Of a stretch of 64,000 bases of DNA, positions 40,558-48,033 are shown piece by piece. Every line of letters begins with the position of its first letter. Positions within the stretch are counted from its first letter, which is position 1. Made by a program: the position numbers and the translations under genes. The notes below the pieces were generated by a model. It ran no database searches. It saw only the letters and a list, made by a program, of their open reading frames with translations, and was not told the DNA's origin. Origin of the DNA: Mumia sp. Pv4-285 (GTDB lineage Bacteria > Actinomycetota > Actinomycetes > Propionibacteriales > Nocardioidaceae); contig NZ_CP162023.1 in NCBI RefSeq assembly GCF_041320275.1, positions 2,108,001-2,172,000 of the forward strand. The letters are read 5' to 3'.

Positions 40558-40587
40558 GAGCACCAGATCCGAACCGGGAAGACCGCC

Positions 40588-41433
40588 ATGCTGAAAGTCG
40601 CCGTACCCAACAAGGGCTCGCTGTCCGAGTCCGCTGCACAGATGCTCGTCGACGCGGGCTACCGCCAGCGTCGCAGCAGCCGTGACCTCGTCACGCTCGA
40701 CGCCGACAACGACGTCGAGTTCTTCTACCTGAGGCCGCGAGACATCGCGATCTACGTCGGGGACGGCACCCTCGACCTCGGGATCACGGGCCGCGACCTC
40801 CTGCTCGACTCCGGTGCCGCCGCCGACGAGATCCTCTCGCTCGGCTTCGGCGCCTCCAGCTTCCACTTCGCCGCGCCGGTCGGGTCGCTCGCGAAGCTCT
40901 CCGAGCTCGAGGGCCGCACGATCGCGACGTCGTACCCCGGCGTGGTGCGAGCCTGGCTGGCCGAGCGGGGGATCGACGCGAAGGTCGTCCGTCTGGACGG
41001 CGCCGTGGAGTCCTCCGTACGCCTGGGTGTCGCCGACCTGATCGCCGACGTCGTGGAGACCGGCTCGACGCTGCGCCAGGCCGGGCTCGAGATCGTCGGT
41101 GAGCCGATCCTCGCGTCGGAGGCGGTCGTGATCCGTCCGAAGGACCGTCCCGCGCCGGACGGCTTCGCAGTTTTCGAGCGACGGCTCCAGAGCGTCCTCG
41201 TGGCGCGGACCTACGTGATGATGGACTACGACATCCGGGTCGAGCAGGTCGAGGCGGCGGTCGCCCTCACGCCGGGCATCGAGTCGCCGACGGTCTCGCC
41301 GCTGCATCGCGAAGGGTGGGTCGCGGTCCGGTCGATGGTGCCGCGCGACGCCGCCCAGAAGGTCATGGACCAGCTGTGGTCGCTCGGCGCTCGCGGCACG
41401 CTCGTCACCGACATCCTGGCGTGCCGGCTGTGA
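40588..41433 (+). CDS. hisG: ATP phosphoribosyltransferase (long form)
   Basis: First, feedback-inhibited enzyme of histidine synthesis; 281 residues, so the long form with a C-terminal ACT-like regulatory domain that needs no HisZ. MLKVAVPNKGSLSESAAQML, YVGDGTLDLGITGRDLL and the PRPP loop in DVVETGSTLRQAGLEIV are clear. I chose ATG 40588 because GGGAAG is about six bases upstream and homologues start MLxVAVPNKGSL. The stop overlaps a PH-like gene by four bases. The remaining his genes lie elsewhere. Confidence 0.95.
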   Translation: MLKVAVPNKGSLSESAAQMLVDAGYRQRRSSRDLVTLDADNDVEFFYLRPRDIAIYVGDGTLDLGITGRDLLLDSGAAADEILSLGFGASSFHFAAPVGSLAKLSELEGRTIATSYPGVVRAWLAERGIDAKVVRLDGAVESSVRLGVADLIADVVETGSTLRQAGLEIVGEPILASEAVVIRPKDRPAPDGFAVFERRLQSVLVARTYVMMDYDIRVEQVEAAVALTPGIESPTVSPLHREGWVAVRSMVPRDAAQKVMDQLWSLGARGTLVTDILACRL

Positions 41434-41891
41434 GCTCGAGCTCCGGCGCCGATCCGCGGCCGGACGGTCGCCGCGTCTTCCGGCCGGTCGGCCCGGCGGT
41501 GGTGTCCGTCGTGGCCGGCGCCTGCCTGTGGGTCCTGTTCTTCGCGATCGCCCTGACGCTCCCGGAGGAGGTGCGCACGCAGTTCACGGTGCTCCAGACC
41601 GGCACCCTGGTGCTGTTCCTGGTGTTCGTCGACGTGGTGCTGTGGGGCATCGTCCGTAGCCGGGTCGTCGCCGACGACGCCGGGATCCACGTGCGCAACG
41701 GCTACCGCACCCACCACGTGGCGTGGACGGACGTCCTGGACGTCGCCTACACCGACGGTGCGCCGTGGCCCACGCTGGAGACCCGTGACGACCGTCGGAT
41801 CATGATGGTCGGCATCCCTGCCTCGGACGGCCCCCGCGTGCGCGACGCCGTCTGGTACCTGCGCGAGCGGATCCTCGAGTCGGGCGCCTGA
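41430..41891 (+). CDS. Small membrane protein with PH-like domain
   Basis: 153 residues. A Ser/Arg-rich cytoplasmic start is followed by two membrane helices (about residues 20-43 and 50-73), then a soluble domain with VVADDAGIHVRNGYRTHHVAWTDVLDVAYTDGAPWPTLETRDDRRIMMVGI. This is the pattern of bacterial PH (DUF2581-like) proteins often found beside hisG in actinobacteria. The function is unknown. GTG 41430 overlaps the hisG stop (GTGA), so expression is coupled to hisG. Confidence 0.75.
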   Translation: MSSSSGADPRPDGRRVFRPVGPAVVSVVAGACLWVLFFAIALTLPEEVRTQFTVLQTGTLVLFLVFVDVVLWGIVRSRVVADDAGIHVRNGYRTHHVAWTDVLDVAYTDGAPWPTLETRDDRRIMMVGIPASDGPRVRDAVWYLRERILESGA

Positions 41892-41925
41892 GCCGCATCG
41901 CGCAGCCGGGCGGAGTCCGGTCGCG

Positions 41926-42387
41926 CTACTGGATGCCGTGCCGGCGCAGGATGTCCTCGATCTCCGCCATGTCGTCGTCGCCCTTCGCCGCAGACCTCTT
42001 CGGCGCCTCGGCGCTGCGCTGAGTGCGGCGCTTGCTCGTCACGGCCTGCCCACCCGCCCCGGAGACGTCGGTCGTCGCGCTGCGGGACTTGGACCGGCCC
42101 TTGGCCCGGGTGCCGGCGACGATCATCACGACGGCGACCACGGCGACCACCAGCCCGAGCCACACGCTCGGGCGGAACACGAAGCCGGCGGCCCAGTCGG
42201 CCACCGCGTCGGCGATCCTGATCACCAGACGCAGTGCGCCGATCAGCCACAGCGCCCACGGGACGAGCGCCCAGCCGAGCCGGCGCACGACTGCCGCCCG
42301 GTCACCCGCGCGGTTCGCGCGCCACGCGAAGAACAGCGCCAGCGCGGACAGGAGGGCGGCCCAGGGCAGAAGGACGAGGTCGTTCAT
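41926..42387 (-). CDS. Small conserved membrane protein, function unknown
   Basis: 153 residues with an N-terminal helix (LVLLPWAALLSALALFFAW), a middle hydrophobic hairpin (ALVPWALWLIGALRLVIRIADAVADWAAGF), another helix (VWLGLVVAVVAVVMIVAG) and a basic Ser/Lys/Arg-rich tail. It ends with an acidic helix DDDMAEIEDILRRHGI. ATG 42387 follows GGAGG closely. It is convergent with the hisG-coupled gene and divergent from the SseB-like gene. I do not recognise a named family beyond an actinobacterial membrane protein. Confidence 0.65.
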   Translation of the reverse strand: MNDLVLLPWAALLSALALFFAWRANRAGDRAAVVRRLGWALVPWALWLIGALRLVIRIADAVADWAAGFVFRPSVWLGLVVAVVAVVMIVAGTRAKGRSKSRSATTDVSGAGGQAVTSKRRTQRSAEAPKRSAAKGDDDMAEIEDILRRHGIQ

Positions 42388-42439
42388 GCCTCCAGTCTGC
42401 CTCACGGACCTCGAACCAGGGAGCGGTCGAGCCACCGGC

Positions 42440-42451
42440 TAGCGTGGAGGC
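42440..42451 (+). promoter_or_regulatory. Leaderless promoter of the SseB-like gene
   Basis: TAGCGT at 42440-42445 is six bases before the GTG at 42452. A GGAGG that overlaps the gap is too close to the start to be a normal ribosome binding site. Confidence 0.5.
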
Positions 42452-42928
42452 GTGGCATCACTGGCAGAGCCCGCGTTCCCGGGTGACGACGGATCAGCCG
42501 ACCCGACCCTCGCGACGGCGCTCACGGCGTACGACAGCGACGGCGACCTCGGCCCAGTCCTGGCCGCTCTCAGCGCGGCACGCGTGCTCGTCCCCGTGGT
42601 CGCCGTGCTCGGCGAGAACGCCGAGCCGGGCAGCGACAAGGAGGCCGACATGGCGACTGTGATGCTCACCGGAGCCGACGGTCGCCAGGCCCTGCTGGCC
42701 TTCAGCTCGCTCGACACCCTCGGAGCATGGCGCGCCGACGCGCGGCCGGTGCCGGTCTGGGCCCGCGAGGCCGCCCGTGCGGCGCTCGCCGAGGGGGCGA
42801 CGGCGATGCTGGTCGACCTCGTCGGCCCGGTCCGCGCCGTGGTCGAGACCGATGACCTCCAGCACCTGGCCGATGGCGACGACCTCGTCGGGGTCGGGTC
42901 TTCGTGGGCGTGGTCGAAGCGGCCGTGA
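42452..42928 (+). CDS. SseB-family protein
   Basis: 158 residues. LATALTAYDSDGDLGPVLAALSAARVLVPVVA followed by MATVMLTGADGRQALLAFSSLDTLGAWRADARPVPV is the SseB N-terminal domain pattern, an alpha/beta fold found as single-domain proteins in actinobacteria. SseB in enterobacteria is a type III secretion component or a serine-sensitivity factor, but no secretion genes are nearby, so that role should not be transferred. Soluble, no signal peptide. It converges with the DUF4333 lipoprotein gene 17 bases away. Confidence 0.78.
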   Translation: MASLAEPAFPGDDGSADPTLATALTAYDSDGDLGPVLAALSAARVLVPVVAVLGENAEPGSDKEADMATVMLTGADGRQALLAFSSLDTLGAWRADARPVPVWAREAARAALAEGATAMLVDLVGPVRAVVETDDLQHLADGDDLVGVGSSWAWSKRP

Positions 42929-42945
42929 CGTCGGTCGGCGCAACC

Positions 42946-43242
42946 TCAGCCGACCCCGCCGGAGACCTCCCACTCGATCTTCTTGTCGTCGCGCACCGTG
43001 ATCTCGATCGTGCCCGACACGCCTGTCGAGAGCGTCAACCGGCACGTGGCGGTCACGCCCGGCTCGCGCTCGATCGAGGTCGGGCACGTGACGGACTCGA
43101 CCCGCGTGCCGTCGACCTGACGCTCGTAGCCGACCTTGATGCGCTGCTCGAGGCGGGCGGAGTCGATCGGGTCGCTTCCGCACGCGGCGAGCAGGGGCAC
43201 CGCGGCACAGCACACGGCCAGGGCACGAACGGGGATCCTCAC
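42946..43242 (-). CDS. DUF4333 lipoprotein
   Basis: 98 residues. A signal peptide with lipobox LLAAC (Cys21) precedes a DUF4333-type domain: LEQRIKVGYERQVDGTRVESVTCPTSIEREPGVTATCRLTLSTGVSGTIEITV, with the conserved Cys pair (CP..TC) that probably forms a disulfide outside the cell. Function unknown. GTG 43242 follows GAGGAG by five bases. The upstream extension of this frame is antisense shadow. It is probably read from a promoter in the 47-base gap to the ACT-GNAT gene. Confidence 0.8.
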   Translation of the reverse strand: MRIPVRALAVCCAAVPLLAACGSDPIDSARLEQRIKVGYERQVDGTRVESVTCPTSIEREPGVTATCRLTLSTGVSGTIEITVRDDKKIEWEVSGGVG

Positions 43243-43289
43243 AGCTGCTCCTCGGTCTGCGACCCGTGGGGGGCGGGACCCGCGGCAGC

Positions 43290-44339
43290 CTAGCAAAGGC
43301 GTACGTCGACGGTGATCCGCACCGTGTTGTCCGCGCGTGCGATGCGCGCGACGAAGCCCGCCCGGCCGATCGTCCGGAGGATCGCGTCGTTGCCGGGCTG
43401 GCTGACCACGACGATCTCGTCCGCTCCGCCCTCGCGTGCGAGCCGCGCAGCGCCCCGGACGAGCGCGGTGCCGATCCCGCGCCGCTGCCAGGCGTCCTCG
43501 ACGATCACGCCCACCTCCCAGGTGCGGGGCGTCTCCTCGTCGAGCGGTGCGGCGACCGCGTGCGCGACCAGCTCGGCACCGACCTCGGCGACGAGGGCCG
43601 CGCCGTCGACCGGGGTGGCCAGCCGCCGGGCCATCCGGCGGTGGATCACTCCGGTCATCGGCGCCTGGTAGCGCCGGTAGAGCGTCTCCTCGCTGCACCG
43701 AGAGTGGAGCTCCACCAGTGCGGGCGTGTCCTCCGGCACCGCGACGCGGACGTGCGGATCCTCGTACGCGGGCAGTGCCGCGTCCGAGCCGGATCCGGTC
43801 CGCGCAGGCCGGTTCGGCGTCCCGACGGCCGTGACCGGCGTCCGCCTGCGGGTCGCCGCCGCCGCGACGACGCCGACGAGGTCGCCGAGCGCCTCGGCCC
43901 GGGCACGCTCGGCCGGCGTGAACGGCACGGCTCGTGCGATGGCGCGGTCGCCCGCCAGCGCGATCACGTCGTGCCCGGCGTAGTCGGCGACGTCGGGCGG
44001 ATCGGTCTCGAGCAGGCGCGTGAGCTCGTCGGCCAGCCGGGTCCGACCGGTCGCGACGCGGGTGGCCGCCTGGAGGTAGCTGGTCGGAGCATCGTGCAGC
44101 GAGCGCGCCGTGCACCGCGTCACGCTCACCTGCTCACCGCCGGCGGCCACGACGAGATTGTGGACCCGCACCTCCGACCAGGTCGGGCCGACGCTCACGA
44201 CGAGCTCGTCGGTGACCCCGTCGTGGGTGGGGAACAGCTGGAGGCTGAGGATGTTGATGCCGGCGTCGCCGCACGACCGCGCCAGGGACGCGAGGACGCC
44301 GGGCCTGTCCTTGATGGTCGTACGCACGCGATAGAGCAT
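43290..44339 (-). CDS. ACT-GNAT fusion protein
   Basis: 349 residues with two recognisable ends. Residues 1-75 form an ACT domain (MLYRVRTTIKDRPGVLASLARSCGDAGINILSLQLFP), the small-molecule-binding fold of amino-acid-regulated enzymes. The region from about 195 to the end is a GNAT acetyltransferase, with WQRRGIGTALVRGAARLAREGG as the acetyl-CoA loop. An Arg/Ala-rich linker lies between. This resembles amino-acid-regulated lysine acetyltransferases of actinobacteria, so control of protein acetylation by an amino acid is an attractive inference. It is divergent from infC. Confidence 0.8.
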   Translation of the reverse strand: MLYRVRTTIKDRPGVLASLARSCGDAGINILSLQLFPTHDGVTDELVVSVGPTWSEVRVHNLVVAAGGEQVSVTRCTARSLHDAPTSYLQAATRVATGRTRLADELTRLLETDPPDVADYAGHDVIALAGDRAIARAVPFTPAERARAEALGDLVGVVAAAATRRRTPVTAVGTPNRPARTGSGSDAALPAYEDPHVRVAVPEDTPALVELHSRCSEETLYRRYQAPMTGVIHRRMARRLATPVDGAALVAEVGAELVAHAVAAPLDEETPRTWEVGVIVEDAWQRRGIGTALVRGAARLAREGGADEIVVVSQPGNDAILRTIGRAGFVARIARADNTVRITVDVRLC

Positions 44340-44419
44340 GGACTCATGCTCACGCGCGTCCGTTAACGCGCGGGATCGCCTGGGTTGCCGCCGGATTTCG
44401 GTCCTGCCGGGGCGTCTGC

Positions 44420-44630
44420 TACCGTTGGCCGTCGAAGTGGAGTCCACTCCCACCTGGGCGATCATCGGTCGTCGGGTTCCTGCTTTGAAGACGCGCCCCG
44501 CCCGGGGAGGTCGACGAAGCAGCGTGCACCTCGTGCGCGGTTCCAGTGGCCTTCGCTTCGAAGCGAAGGCCATTTTTCGTCTCTGGTGGTCGTCGCACGA
44601 CGACTGACCGGTACGAACCCAGGAGGACCC
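44420..44630 (+). ncRNA. infC leader with attenuator
   Basis: The -10 TACCGT (44420-44425) is followed by a leader of about 200 bases before infC. It carries a perfect terminator at 44547-44577. CGAAGC at 44515-44520 can pair with GCTTCG (44555-44560) in the terminator stem and could form an antiterminator. Long attenuated leaders on infC-rpmI-rplT operons are known in other bacteria; the ligand here (ribosomal protein or another signal) is unknown. Confidence 0.6.
44547..44577 (+). terminator. Intrinsic terminator inside the infC leader
   Basis: A 26-base perfect palindrome (44547-44572; half-site TGGCCTTCGCTTC) is followed directly by five T. It is by far the best Rho-independent terminator in the window and stands between a promoter and its gene, so it must be conditional. 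Confidence 0.85.
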
Positions 44631-45320
44631 ATCACCACAGAGCTGCGCGTCAACGACCGCATTCGCGCCAACGAGGTACGCCTCGTCGGTCCCAACGGCG
44701 AGCAGGTCGGCATCGTCCGACTCGACGATGCGCTTCGCCTGGCCCAGGAGTCCGACCTCGACCTCGTCGAGGTCGCCCCGACGGCCCGTCCGCCGGTGTG
44801 CCGCCTGATGGACTACGGCAAGTTCAAGTACGAGGCCGCCCAGAAGGCACGCGAGTCCCGGCGCAACCAGACCCACACCATCATCAAAGAGATGAAGCTC
44901 CGCCCCAAGATCGACCAGCACGACTACGACACCAAGAAGGGTCACGTCGAGCGGTTCCTCAAGCAGGGCGACAAGGTCAAGATCACGATCATGTTCCGCG
45001 GTCGTGAGCAGAGCCGCCCCGAGCTCGGTTTCCGGCTCCTCCAGCGCCTCGCCGCTGACATCGAGGAGCTCGGCTTCATCGAGGCCTCGCCGCGCCAGGA
45101 CGGCCGCAACATGACGATGGTGGTCGCACCCCACAAGAAGAAGTCCGAAGCCCGTGTGGAGGCCAAGGAGGCGAAGGATCGCCAAATGGCCGAGCGGGCT
45201 GCCGAGCGTGACGCCGACGCTGCGTACGACAAGGCGCAGCGCGAGGCGAGCGAGCAGCCGGTTTCTGCCAAGAAGCCCCGCAAGCGCTCGGAGAACATCG
45301 ACCCAGACATGGAGGCATGA
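44631..45320 (+). CDS. infC: Translation initiation factor IF-3, ATC start
   Basis: 229 residues. [25 protein letters not shown] opens the N-domain, [25 protein letters not shown] is the linker region, and [19 protein letters not shown] starts the C-domain; a charged, Lys/Glu-rich tail follows. No ATG, GTG or TTG fits. An excellent AGGAGG (44621-44626) is four bases before ATC at 44631, which starts the family N-terminus (I/M)[11 protein letters not shown]. Rare AUU/AUC starts on infC are known to allow IF-3 to repress its own translation. rpmI begins one base after the stop. Confidence 0.93.
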   Translation: MTTELRVNDRIRANEVRLVGPNGEQVGIVRLDDALRLAQESDLDLVEVAPTARPPVCRLMDYGKFKYEAAQKARESRRNQTHTIIKEMKLRPKIDQHDYDTKKGHVERFLKQGDKVKITIMFRGREQSRPELGFRLLQRLAADIEELGFIEASPRQDGRNMTMVVAPHKKKSEARVEAKEAKDRQMAERAAERDADAAYDKAQREASEQPVSAKKPRKRSENIDPDMEA

Positions 45321-45321
45321 G

Positions 45322-45519
45322 ATGCCGAAGATGAAGCGCAACTCGGGCATGAAGAAGCGCGTCAAGGTGACCGGCACCGGCAAGCTCGTGCACAAGCACG
45401 GCCGTCGCCGTACCCACATGATGCAGAAGTCGAACACGGCGCGCACCCGCCTCGAGAACGGCGACCAGCCGATCGCGAAGGCTGACGTCCCCCGCGTCAA
45501 GCGGATGCTCGGTCTCTGA
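45322..45519 (+). CDS. rpmI: 50S ribosomal protein L35
   Basis: 65 residues; MPKMKRNSGMKKRVKVTGTGKLVHKHGRRRTHMM and the C-terminal VPRVKRMLGL are typical of L35. The ATG at 45322 is one base after the infC stop, with GGAGG inside the infC end (45311-45315). It is highly basic, as expected. An 80-base spacer with three 15-base imperfect repeats separates it from rplT. Confidence 0.96.
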   Translation: MPKMKRNSGMKKRVKVTGTGKLVHKHGRRRTHMMQKSNTARTRLENGDQPIAKADVPRVKRMLGL

Positions 45520-45573
45520 GCCGTCCAGCTCTGAGCCGTCAAGCACTGGGCCGTCGAGCAGTCGGCCGTACCC
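45520..45573 (+). repeat. 15-base tandem repeat in the rpmI-rplT spacer
   Basis: Starting directly after the rpmI stop: GCCGTCCAGCTCTGA (45520), GCCGTCAAGCACTGG (45535), GCCGTCGAGCAGTCG (45550), then a partial GCCGTAC (45565). The shared core is GCCGTCNAGCNNTS. The role, if any, is unknown. Confidence 0.6.
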
Positions 45574-45599
45574 GAGACATACCGAACGAGGAGTAACCC

Positions 45600-45992
45600 A
45601 TGGCACGCGTCAAGCGTTCCGTCAACGCAGCGAAGAAGCGTCGCGAGACGCTCGAGCGCGCATCCGGCTACCGCGGACAGCGCTCACGCCTCTACCGCAA
45701 GGCCAAGGAGCAGGTCACCCACTCGCTGGTCTACAGCTACCGTGACCGCCGCGCCAAGAAGGGCGACTTCCGTCGCCTCTGGATCACCCGCATCAACGCC
45801 GGTGTCCGCGCGCACGGGATGACCTACAACCGCTTCATCCAGGGCCTGCGCCTGGCCGGTGTCGAGGTCGACCGCAAGATCCTCGCCGATCTCGCCGTCA
45901 ACGACCCGAACACCTTCGCTGCGCTGGTGGAGACCGCGAAGGCGAGCCTCCCGGCCGACGTCAACAAGCCGAAGGCCGCGGACGCCGCCTGA
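45600..45992 (+). CDS. rplT: 50S ribosomal protein L20
   Basis: 130 residues. [39 protein letters not shown] is the RNA-binding N-terminus, and [22 protein letters not shown] the globular C-terminal part. GAGGAG is about six bases upstream of the ATG at 45600. In other bacteria L20 represses its own operon by binding the leader mRNA; whether the infC leader here is its target is open. Ends the infC-rpmI-rplT operon. Confidence 0.96.
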   Translation: MARVKRSVNAAKKRRETLERASGYRGQRSRLYRKAKEQVTHSLVYSYRDRRAKKGDFRRLWITRINAGVRAHGMTYNRFIQGLRLAGVEVDRKILADLAVNDPNTFAALVETAKASLPADVNKPKAADAA

Positions 45993-46018
45993 CCCGGCTG
46001 CTTCCGCACACGACGCAC

Positions 46019-46846
46019 GTGGCGAGTCCTGAGCACGTCCTCACCCCCCGTACCGGGCGGGTGAAGGCTGCTCGGCGGCTCGCCACGCGGCGTTTCCGGG
46101 AGAAGGACCGCGCTTTCCTGGCGGAGGGCCCGCAGGCCGTCCGTGAGGCGCTCGACCTCGCGTCGCGTCGGCCCGGTCTGGTGCACGACGTGTACGCCAC
46201 CGCCGCCGTCACCCAGCGCTACCCCGATCTCGCCGCGGTCGCGGGCGACCGGTGGCACGTCGTCGACGACGAGGTCGTGGCCGCGGTCAGCGAGACCGTG
46301 ACGCCGCAGGGCGTCGTCGCCGTCTGCGACTACCTCGACCGGCCTCTGGCCGACGTCCTCGACAGAGCCCCTCGCCTCCTCGCCGTCTGCGCCGAGGTGC
46401 GCGACCCCGGCAACGCCGGCGCCGTCATCCGCTGCGCCGACGCCGCCGGCGCAGATGCCGTGCTGCTGCTGGGCGACTCGGTCGACCCCTACAACCCGAA
46501 GGCCGTCCGTGCGAGCGTCGGGAGCATTTTCCACCTCGACGTCGTCGTGGAGCGCGACACGGCAGCGGCCATCGAGGCCGTGCGCGCCGCCGGCCTCCGC
46601 GTGCTGGCGGCCGACGGCGTCGCCGACGTCGACCTGTTCGCCGCCGAGCGTGGCGGGCTCCTCGACGGGCCGACCGCGTGGCTGTTCGGCAACGAGGCGT
46701 GGGGTCTCCCCGAGACGACCCGTGCCCTGGCCGACACCGTGGTCTCCGTGCCGATCTTCGGACGGGCAGAGAGCCTGAACCTCGCAACCGCCGCGGCCGT
46801 GTGCCTGTACGCTTCCGCGCGTACAGCACACCCGGCGAGGGACTGA
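46019..46846 (+). CDS. TrmH/SpoU-family RNA 2'-O-methyltransferase
   Basis: 275 residues. An N-terminal substrate-binding domain (VKAARRLATRRFREKDRAFLAEGPQAVREAL) is followed by the SPOUT knot with the three classical motifs: VRDPGNAGAVIRCADAAGADAVLL, AWLFGNEAWGLP and VSVPIFGRAESLNLATAAAVCLY. The probable target is 23S rRNA (RlmB or TsnR relatives often follow rplT), but the exact nucleotide cannot be told. GTG 46019 is 26 bases after rplT, so it may be part of the same transcript. Confidence 0.88.
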   Translation: MASPEHVLTPRTGRVKAARRLATRRFREKDRAFLAEGPQAVREALDLASRRPGLVHDVYATAAVTQRYPDLAAVAGDRWHVVDDEVVAAVSETVTPQGVVAVCDYLDRPLADVLDRAPRLLAVCAEVRDPGNAGAVIRCADAAGADAVLLLGDSVDPYNPKAVRASVGSIFHLDVVVERDTAAAIEAVRAAGLRVLAADGVADVDLFAAERGGLLDGPTAWLFGNEAWGLPETTRALADTVVSVPIFGRAESLNLATAAAVCLYASARTAHPARD

Positions 46847-46857
46847 CGGAGGCCGCC

Positions 46858-47907
46858 GTGATCGACGTCGACCTGCTGCCCGACGGCGTGGTGCTCGCCG
46901 ATGCCGACGGCGTCGTGGTCCGGGTCAACGCCGCGGCCGCGCGGATGCTGGACCGTGCCGCCGACGAGCTCGTGGGGATGCACATCTCCGACGCCCTCCC
47001 GCTCGACGACCTCGCCGGCAACACGTGGTTCGCCTGCATGCGCCCCTACTCCGGCCTGTCGACACGGACCCGGCTGTCGGAGTCGAGCTGGCACACGCAC
47101 GAGGGCGTCGAGCTGCTGGTCACGGCGAACCTGGTGCGCGACGAGCGCCGAGGCCCCGTACGCCAGCTCGTCGTGTCGATGCGCACCGCGAAGTCCCGCG
47201 CCCGGCGCGACCGGGCCCGCTCGGACCTCGTCGCGACGGTCGCGCACGAGCTCCGGTCGCCGCTCACCGGGGTCAAGGGCTTCACGGCCACGCTGCTCAA
47301 CAACTGGGACCGCTTCTCCGACCAGCAGCGTCAGCTGATGCTGGAGACGGTCGACTCCGACGCCGACCGGCTGTCGCGGCTGATCACCGACCTGCTCGAC
47401 GCGGCGCGGATCGACTCGGGCCGGCTCGTGCTGCGACCCGAGCCGGTCGACCTCGTCGAGGCGACGCGACGCATCCTCGCCAACGTCGCCGCCGGCAGCG
47501 GCCTCAAGCTCGAGGTGACCGCGGAGCCAGACCTTCCCCGCGTGTGGGTGGACCCCGACCGCTACTCCCAGGTCCTCACCAACCTCCTCGAGAACGCGCA
47601 GCGCCACGGACTCGGGGTGCGGGAGGTCGTCGTGCGACGCCCCTCGCGCTTCCCCGACGGGGTGGCGCTGGAGGTGTTCGACTTCGGCCCCGGCATCCCC
47701 GAGGAGATCCGCACGCGGGTCTTCACGCGGTTCTGGAGGTCCGGCGACCGTGGAGGGACCGGCCTCGGCCTCTACATCGTCAAGGGCGTGGTCGACGCGC
47801 ACGGCGGCGAGATCGAGGTCTGCGACGGCGATCGCGGGGGAGCCTGCGTCGGCGTGTGGTTCCCCGAGAACGTCCCCGAGGTCCTCCGCGAGAGCCCACG
47901 CCCGTAA
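46858..47907 (+). CDS. Cytosolic PAS-domain sensor histidine kinase
   Basis: 349 residues, no membrane helix or signal peptide. The N-terminal PAS domain (LLPDGVVLADADGVVVRVNAAAARML, to about residue 115) is followed by the H box ATVAHELRSPLTGVKGF (His near 129). The N box is NLLENAQRHG, and the G boxes are DFGPGIPEE and GGTGLGLYIVKG. It should bind a small ligand, cofactor or protein in the cytosol. No response-regulator gene is adjacent, so it is an orphan here. GTG 46858 follows CGGAGG by five bases, 11 bases after the methyltransferase. Confidence 0.85.
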   Translation: MIDVDLLPDGVVLADADGVVVRVNAAAARMLDRAADELVGMHISDALPLDDLAGNTWFACMRPYSGLSTRTRLSESSWHTHEGVELLVTANLVRDERRGPVRQLVVSMRTAKSRARRDRARSDLVATVAHELRSPLTGVKGFTATLLNNWDRFSDQQRQLMLETVDSDADRLSRLITDLLDAARIDSGRLVLRPEPVDLVEATRRILANVAAGSGLKLEVTAEPDLPRVWVDPDRYSQVLTNLLENAQRHGLGVREVVVRRPSRFPDGVALEVFDFGPGIPEEIRTRVFTRFWRSGDRGGTGLGLYIVKGVVDAHGGEIEVCDGDRGGACVGVWFPENVPEVLRESPRP

Positions 47908-47925
47908 CTCGTTCGACGACCTCCC

Positions 47926-47931
47926 TAGACT
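47926..47931 (+). promoter_or_regulatory. Possible pheST -10 element
   Basis: TAGACT at 47926-47931 lies 102 bases before pheS in a 126-base gap. The leader between has no T-box signature and no Phe-rich leader peptide that I can find. Confidence 0.4.
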
Positions 47932-48033
47932 GGATCAGACGGGACGACGCCCGGGTCCGCCGACATCCGCGGCGACGAGCACACGACGTCGATGCCCGGT
48001 GCCGAAGACTGTGCATGATGAAGAAGGGTGACC

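Noticed and set aside
47908-48033. T-box or Phe leader-peptide attenuator before pheS
   Set aside because: No T-box consensus, and short frames in the gap are not rich in Phe codons.
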